From assembly GCA_010015655.1 (NCBI GenBank), contig ML976689.1:1-64000 (forward strand): a stretch of DNA of 64,000 bases, given 5' to 3'. The notes under the pieces were generated by a model. The model searched no databases. It saw nothing but the letters and a program-made list of their open reading frames with translations, and was not told the origin of the DNA. Shown piece by piece: positions 59,067 to 64,000 of this stretch. The stretch comes from Bimuria novae-zelandiae CBS 107.79. Its lineage: Eukaryota > Ascomycota > Dothideomycetes > Pleosporales > Didymosphaeriaceae. The number at the start of each line of letters is the position of its first letter. Within the stretch, counting starts at the first letter, position 1. The position numbers were made by a program, and so were the translations under genes.

Positions 59067-60032
59067 TTTGAGTGTGGTTTCTGTGCGTGTTTGGGTCCTA
59101 GGCTGCGTGGAGACGAAGAGGAAGCGCTCGGATAGAGTCGCTCACCTCCTGGCGCACGTCCCCACCTGGCGCCCGAAAATCATTATGTACACTCAAGTCG
59201 TTTTGAGGCTCATAAGCTACACACAATAGATATAATAATAAGATTTTGAAGAGTAATAGTATATATACTAATTATACTAACTTAGCTTATTTAGATTATA
59301 TAAGAAGCTATTTAAGGTAGCGTATTATATAACTAGAGTAAGACGTAGGTATAACTTTATATTTTTACCTTAATAAGATCCTAAGTAGCTATTAAAGGAG
59401 CTATTATTAAAAAAGACTAGAAGCTCTTTCTCTTACCTCTTTAGGATATCTTAAGGTTATTTTAGAGTTAAATTTTAAGCTACTAAGCTATACGCTACTC
59501 CTTATATGTATTAGCTTTTTTAGCTACTTTACGCTCGCGCTTTACTTTTATAATAGCTTTATTAAGATAGTATTTTTTAAGTATTTAAGCTTTAGTAGCC
59601 TTTTACTCTTTTTTAAGTCTTATAGCTATACTTTTTTAGTATTATATAAGCTAATTATCTTAGTTATTTTACTTTTACTAAAGTTATACGTCACTTACTT
59701 TTTAAAGTAACTTAAAGACTACTCTACTATTATATTTAGGTAGTAATTTAAGTAATAAGATTTTACTATGCTACCTACGCTTTTACTTATTAATTAGAGC
59801 CTCTTCAAGTTAATTATTTTTATATTCTAGCAGCGTGTTCTTTATTAAAATTATATAAATTATATAGCTAAGCCTTTTTATATTTAAGTATTGTAAATTA
59901 TCTATTACTTATTAAAGTAATTATTCAATTTTTCTCTAATCTAATGCGCTAGGTACTAAGGATAAGAAACTATTTAAGCTAAATTATAAGTACTTTAATA
60001 GTAATTGAAAGCACTTAAGTATTGGTTACGCA

Positions 60033-60195
60033 TAGTTAACTTCGATTAGGGAGCTCGAAAATAAAGTCTATTAAGGAGAGGAAGCTCTACTAAGACGCTA
60101 AGCTATTTAAGGGTTTAAAGGATTACGTACTTAGTTACTTAGCTATTTAAATTAATTTTAGCTAGCGTAAAAAGCTTTAGTAAGGTACCTTTTTA
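60033..60195. repeat. 163-bp direct repeat, copy 1
   Basis: Starts TAGTTAACTTCGATTAGGGA and is matched by 61642-61804 with the same length, offset 1609 bp. Differences are mainly transitions. The ends are not TG/CA, so an LTR identity is unproven. Confidence 0.75.
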
Positions 60196-61641
60196 TAATA
60201 TACCACTTAGCTTATAGAGCGTAGTAAAATAAGCTAAATAGTAATTTAAAGTATAAAAATAGTAATAAACTTACGCGTAGAGCTTAAACAGCGTCTAGCT
60301 TAGATCCTTAGCTTGCTAGGTAATTAGTGTAAGTAGCCATTTTACATAGAGTTCTAAAAGAAAGGTAGAGAGAAAGGAGTAGCGTACTTCTACTATAGAG
60401 CTTTAATAAATGTTTAAGGGTAGCTATTTACTTGCGACGTAACCCGTGCGAGGACCTACGTATATAAATAAAGGAATAAGTAGCTATAGGCTTATTATAC
60501 TCTATACTTTAAATTTTTTTAGGAATTCTATAAAATTTACTATCTACCCCTTTTACTTAGGGTTATATAATAATATCTTTTACTACTCTTTTTAAATTTA
60601 GCTTTTAATTTTACTAATCTCCTTACTTATAAGTTTATTATAAAACTTATAAGATACTTCTCCTTAAAGCGCGTACTATAAGTAGGTGCACTTTATAGTC
60701 TTCTATTAATACTAGCTATTTGCACTATATAGACACTTATAGTTTACATTAGGAGTGCGCCCTCTAAGCGTAGCGTACATGCCTACGTGCTTTATTATTT
60801 GGCCAAGCTATGCGAGCTATTAAGCATATCCTTTTAGAAATAGAGTTACTACTACGCCTAGTCGTGATAGGTTATTAAGCTCTCTCTAAGCCTATTTATA
60901 GTTATATCGTAGTGCTAAGCATAGGAAATCCTTTATTAGTAATATACCTTTTATTTTTAGAAGATTTAAGAGCATAGCGTTAGCGTGTGCGCGATTTCAT
61001 TTAAATAGCTATTTAGTTATGTCTATTATTCTACCGCTTTATAGGCGTAGGATAACCTCTCTATATATATATCGTACCTACTCCTTCTAATTATTATTGC
61101 TTAGGTAAAGATTATTCTTTAATTCTCTTATTAGCGCTTATAGCATTTACTAATTACTTAATTATAGTATTATAAGTTCCAGCTTTTATAAATTAATTAT
61201 AATATAAACTTAGTTCTAGAGTGCCTAAAGCTTTATTATAAGCTAAGTATAAAAAGTAAACTCTAGATTATAGCGCTTAAGTTATTATATATAAAGCTTA
61301 CTTTTAGTATTTAGGTTTAGTAGCTCTAGAGCTTAGTTATATATATTTATTTACTTAAGAGTTTTAGGGTTAATATAACTTTATATCCCTTAAGTATTTA
61401 TATAGTACTTAAGCTACGCGTACTAAGGTAGGAATAAATTATAATTTATAAATTAGTTACTTACTAAGAGCTTTCTAAAAATTATTATATAGTTAGGCTT
61501 TATTATAGGACGTAAGGTAGCAGGACATAAGCGTAAAAATAATAAAAAGAAAAAAATAGTTTATTACTGTAATTATTAATTAGTATAAAGGAAGTATATT
61601 ATAAAACGTTATAAAAATACTAGGCTTATAACTATTACGTT

Positions 61642-61804
61642 TAGTTAACTTTAATTAGGGAGCTTAAAAATAAAGTTTATTAAAGAGAGGAAGCTCTACT
61701 AAGACGCTAAGCTATTTAGGGGTTTAGGAAATTACGTACTTAGCTACTTAGCTACTTAGATTAACCCTAGCTAGCGTAGAAGCTCTAGCCAGGTGTCCTT
61801 TTAT
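61642..61804. repeat. 163-bp direct repeat, copy 2
   Basis: Partner of 60033-60195. This copy is less RIPped (for example TTAACCCTAGCTAGCG against TTAATTTTAGCTAGCG). Confidence 0.75.
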
Positions 61805-62750
61805 ACTAGTATTATATTAAAGTTATATAAACTAATACTAATTACTTTAAAAGCGTTGCGTACGAGCGTAGTATTCTTAAAGGAGGAGGACTAGGCAGTA
61901 TAGAAAATTATAAAGAAGTCGCGTTTCGTGATAGATATGAGGACCTGGCCTCTATTAGTGCCGTAAGCTCTGCTTTTTACGAGGTAGCAAGCGGAGAAAA
62001 CATAATAACGTTAAGTAGCTAGAGCATATAAGTCACTAGACCTATATTATTACTTATCTATTGAGTAGGTAAGGCTATAAAGAAAGTCTAATATTTTAAA
62101 GCCTTAAAATCCTATAGCTATATATTTTAGATATTACTAGTAATAGCTTAATAAATTAGCTCTAGTAAAAGCGCAGAACTATTAGCGTAAATATAAGCTA
62201 TAATAGTAATTTACTCTTAATTACTATCTTATATAATATGCTTTAGCTTTCCCAACTTATATATACTGCATGTAAACACGCGCTTAGTTTTAGATATTAG
62301 TCTAATTAAGAAGTTTTTTTATTTATATTATATATATATTAACTCTTAATTTTATATTACTTAACTATATACTTAAGAAGCTTGAAGTATAGCGTATACT
62401 TAAAGGTAAAGTTAACTTTATAGTAAATATAATTAAGGCTTAATATTTAGTATAAGATAATCTTGCTATTATATTAGGTAATGCAACAATTAACCTAGTT
62501 TTTACTATATAGTTTTTAGGATATTTAGGACACAAAATTTTGTATTATAGGTTAAGAAAAAGGTAGGCTACATTTATAAAAGTTATTTATATACTTTATA
62601 AGCTAATTTTCTTACGTGGTATTAAGTAGCCTATTGTTTTATATTTTAGAGGTATAGGTCCCTTATACGCGTTAATAGCGCCGCGATAGCGTTAACTAGT
62701 TATATTTACATAATATTATATAATTTTAATATTTAAAAAATTCTCTAAGC

Positions 62751-63854
62751 TTTAGCGAATTTAAAGCTTTAAGAGCTGCCTTGATACCTACCATGGTATA
62801 TATAATAGAGCGTTTCGAAGTTTGGATAAAATATAGTATTTGCGGGCGCAAGGTAGGGACGTGCGCCAGGCAGTGAGCGACTCTAAATGCAAAGTAGCTC
62901 GTTGTAGGTAAGTTAACAGCGACAACGCACGTGTTGCTTTTACGTTATTAAGTAAGAGATCCTTCGTAAAAAGTCGCGCAATCTCGTTAGATCGGTTTTT
63001 AGAGGGGATGCCGCTCCGCTATAGCAAGTAGGACTCTTATTCGCGCAGAGACGTAAGCTATAGATTATAATAGACCTTCTCCCCTCTTTAGAAAGAAGAT
63101 ATAATACTTTCTAGTTACCGTTTTGTTTTCGCGATACATTTTACATTTAATCTTGTAGACTAAGAATTTAAGGAACCCTAAATATAGAAAGATAGGTGCA
63201 TAAGAAAGATAAAAATAGTACCTTATACGCGTTTCCTCTACGCGCGATAGTATCCACCTACGTATAAACAAAACGCGTGGGCATTTAGTCTATCGAAACG
63301 AAATATCTGGGTTAACTAGATTTAACTAGTTAAAAATTCATGTTCGTGAACTAAACGAAGGGATTTAATCTAGATACATATTTACCTTAGTAGGGTGCAG
63401 TACAGGGTCGCTTAACGCTTATTAATATCGTGATCGTGCGCGTGATGCGTGGATAACACTAAAACACTCTACTTCTATTACGCGAGAACTCTACTAATAA
63501 CGTATTTTACATGTAAGCTGCGCACCCAGGGACGCTACGCGCTTTTACCAAGCCTATACTAACTTATAATTAACGTATAATAGCTTAATAAAATAATAGT
63601 TAATCTATTTCGCAAAAAGTAAATACACAGCTTATTTTATAACGTATATGTATAGCGAGCTAATTAGTTAAGCGAGCTAATTACTCTATTAAGACCCCAT
63701 TTAAATCTAGACTATACACAATTATACGCAACTACTATTAATAGTTATTAAAAATTATAATAGGCTAATCTATTTAGAACTTACTTTTATAAGTTACTTA
63801 TAGGTGCCTAAGTTATACCTAGTTTTACTATACTATAATAGTACTACTAAGTTA
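62751..63854. other. Less AT-rich patch, no gene seen
   Basis: Bases 62750-63560 have more CpG and less T-rich sequence than their surroundings. No coding or terminal-repeat structure was supported, apart from a tandem pair GCGAGCTAATTAGTTA / GCGAGCTAATTACTC at 63655-63686, which could be part of a transposon end. Confidence 0.4.
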
Positions 63855-64000
63855 ATTTATTTTTATTAGCGCGTACTCTTTTTTTTACCTTCTTCTTATT
63901 ATTACGCGTTGTAAAGTCCTTTACGGTAGCTAGTTACTGGCTATTAGTAGCTATAAGAACTTCTTCTTACTATTATTACTTTCTTTTATATAATTTGTAT
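63855..64000 (-). pseudogene. Possible DNA-transposon transposase C-terminus, cut by window edge
   Basis: The minus strand reads a basic tail (TRNNKKKVKKRVRANKNKL, near 63915-63860) like the Lys/Arg-rich ends of pogo/Fot1 transposases. The repeated GCGAGCTAATT motif about 170 bp further on could belong to its terminal repeat. No catalytic motif is in the window, so this is weak. Confidence 0.3.

Larger units (their letters stand above)
59230..62750. other. RIPped AT-rich repeat region, no gene resolved
   Basis: Strongly AT-rich with RIP bias. Fragments of protein-like sequence can be read on both strands but no motif could be trusted. It contains the 163-bp direct-repeat pair. Confidence 0.5.

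Noticed and set aside
63065..63271. 68-codon minus-strand frame
   Set aside because: Short and in a repeat-derived patch, with no conserved motif.
1..64000. CRISPR arrays, bacterial operons, tRNA or rRNA genes
   Set aside because: None seen; the tandem repeats present are telomeric, minisatellite or satellite in nature, and the sequence is eukaryotic.

Overview
The window is the left end of a chromosome of a filamentous ascomycete (Pezizomycotina). Three things show this: it opens with 15 perfect CCCTAA telomere repeats; long AT-rich stretches are poor in CA/TG, rich in TA and full of stops made from Gln and Trp codons, the mark of repeat-induced point mutation (RIP) of the CpA-to-TpA type; and the intact genes have 50-60 bp introns and belong to fungal secondary-metabolite families. 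The species cannot be named from the sequence.

Layout. Bases 1-18.1 kb hold a telomere-associated array of RIP-killed TLH genes (telomere-linked RecQ helicase with an N-terminal DUF3505/OrsD-like zinc-finger part). All lie on the minus strand and point at the telomere: TLH-A (cut by the telomere), TLH-B and TLH-C (tandem units, broken right after helicase motif III), a pogo/Fot1 transposase relic, TLH-D (complete helicase end, no N-terminus) and the diverged TLH-F. TLH-E (18.1-25.7 kb) is split by a Ty1/copia element with 176-bp LTRs and a 5-bp target duplication. At 28.5-36.6 kb there is a hairpin-bearing satellite, a second copia element with poly-G tracts in its LTRs, and a Tc1/mariner-like MITE. 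TLH-G, of a third lineage, is split at 38.7/45.9 kb by a young Gypsy chromovirus with identical 5-bp target duplications. That Gypsy carries an intact ORF on the opposite strand (39295-39912) with perfect Zn2Cys6 spacing, and a nested 128-bp hAT-type MITE with an 8-bp target duplication.

Bases 48.3-59.2 kb are a sharply bounded, non-RIPped gene island that looks like a small biosynthetic cluster: the 3' remnant of a short-chain dehydrogenase, a UGT-type glycosyltransferase, an adenylation-thiolation-thioesterase (NRPS-like) enzyme, a capsular-polysaccharide-type glycosyltransferase and a cytochrome P450, followed by a GNAT acetyltransferase. A reasonable inference is an aryl-pyruvate-type dimer (quinone or furanone) that is oxidised and glycosylated; the product cannot be read from sequence. 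Bases 59.2-64 kb return to RIPped repeats, with a 163-bp direct-repeat pair and a possible transposase tail at the edge.

The most unusual structure is that the 5' flanks of the TLH modules end in a telomere-like GGGTTAG (one copy AGGTTAG), followed by a different sequence at most of six sites. The second is the antisense zinc-cluster ORF in the Gypsy element.
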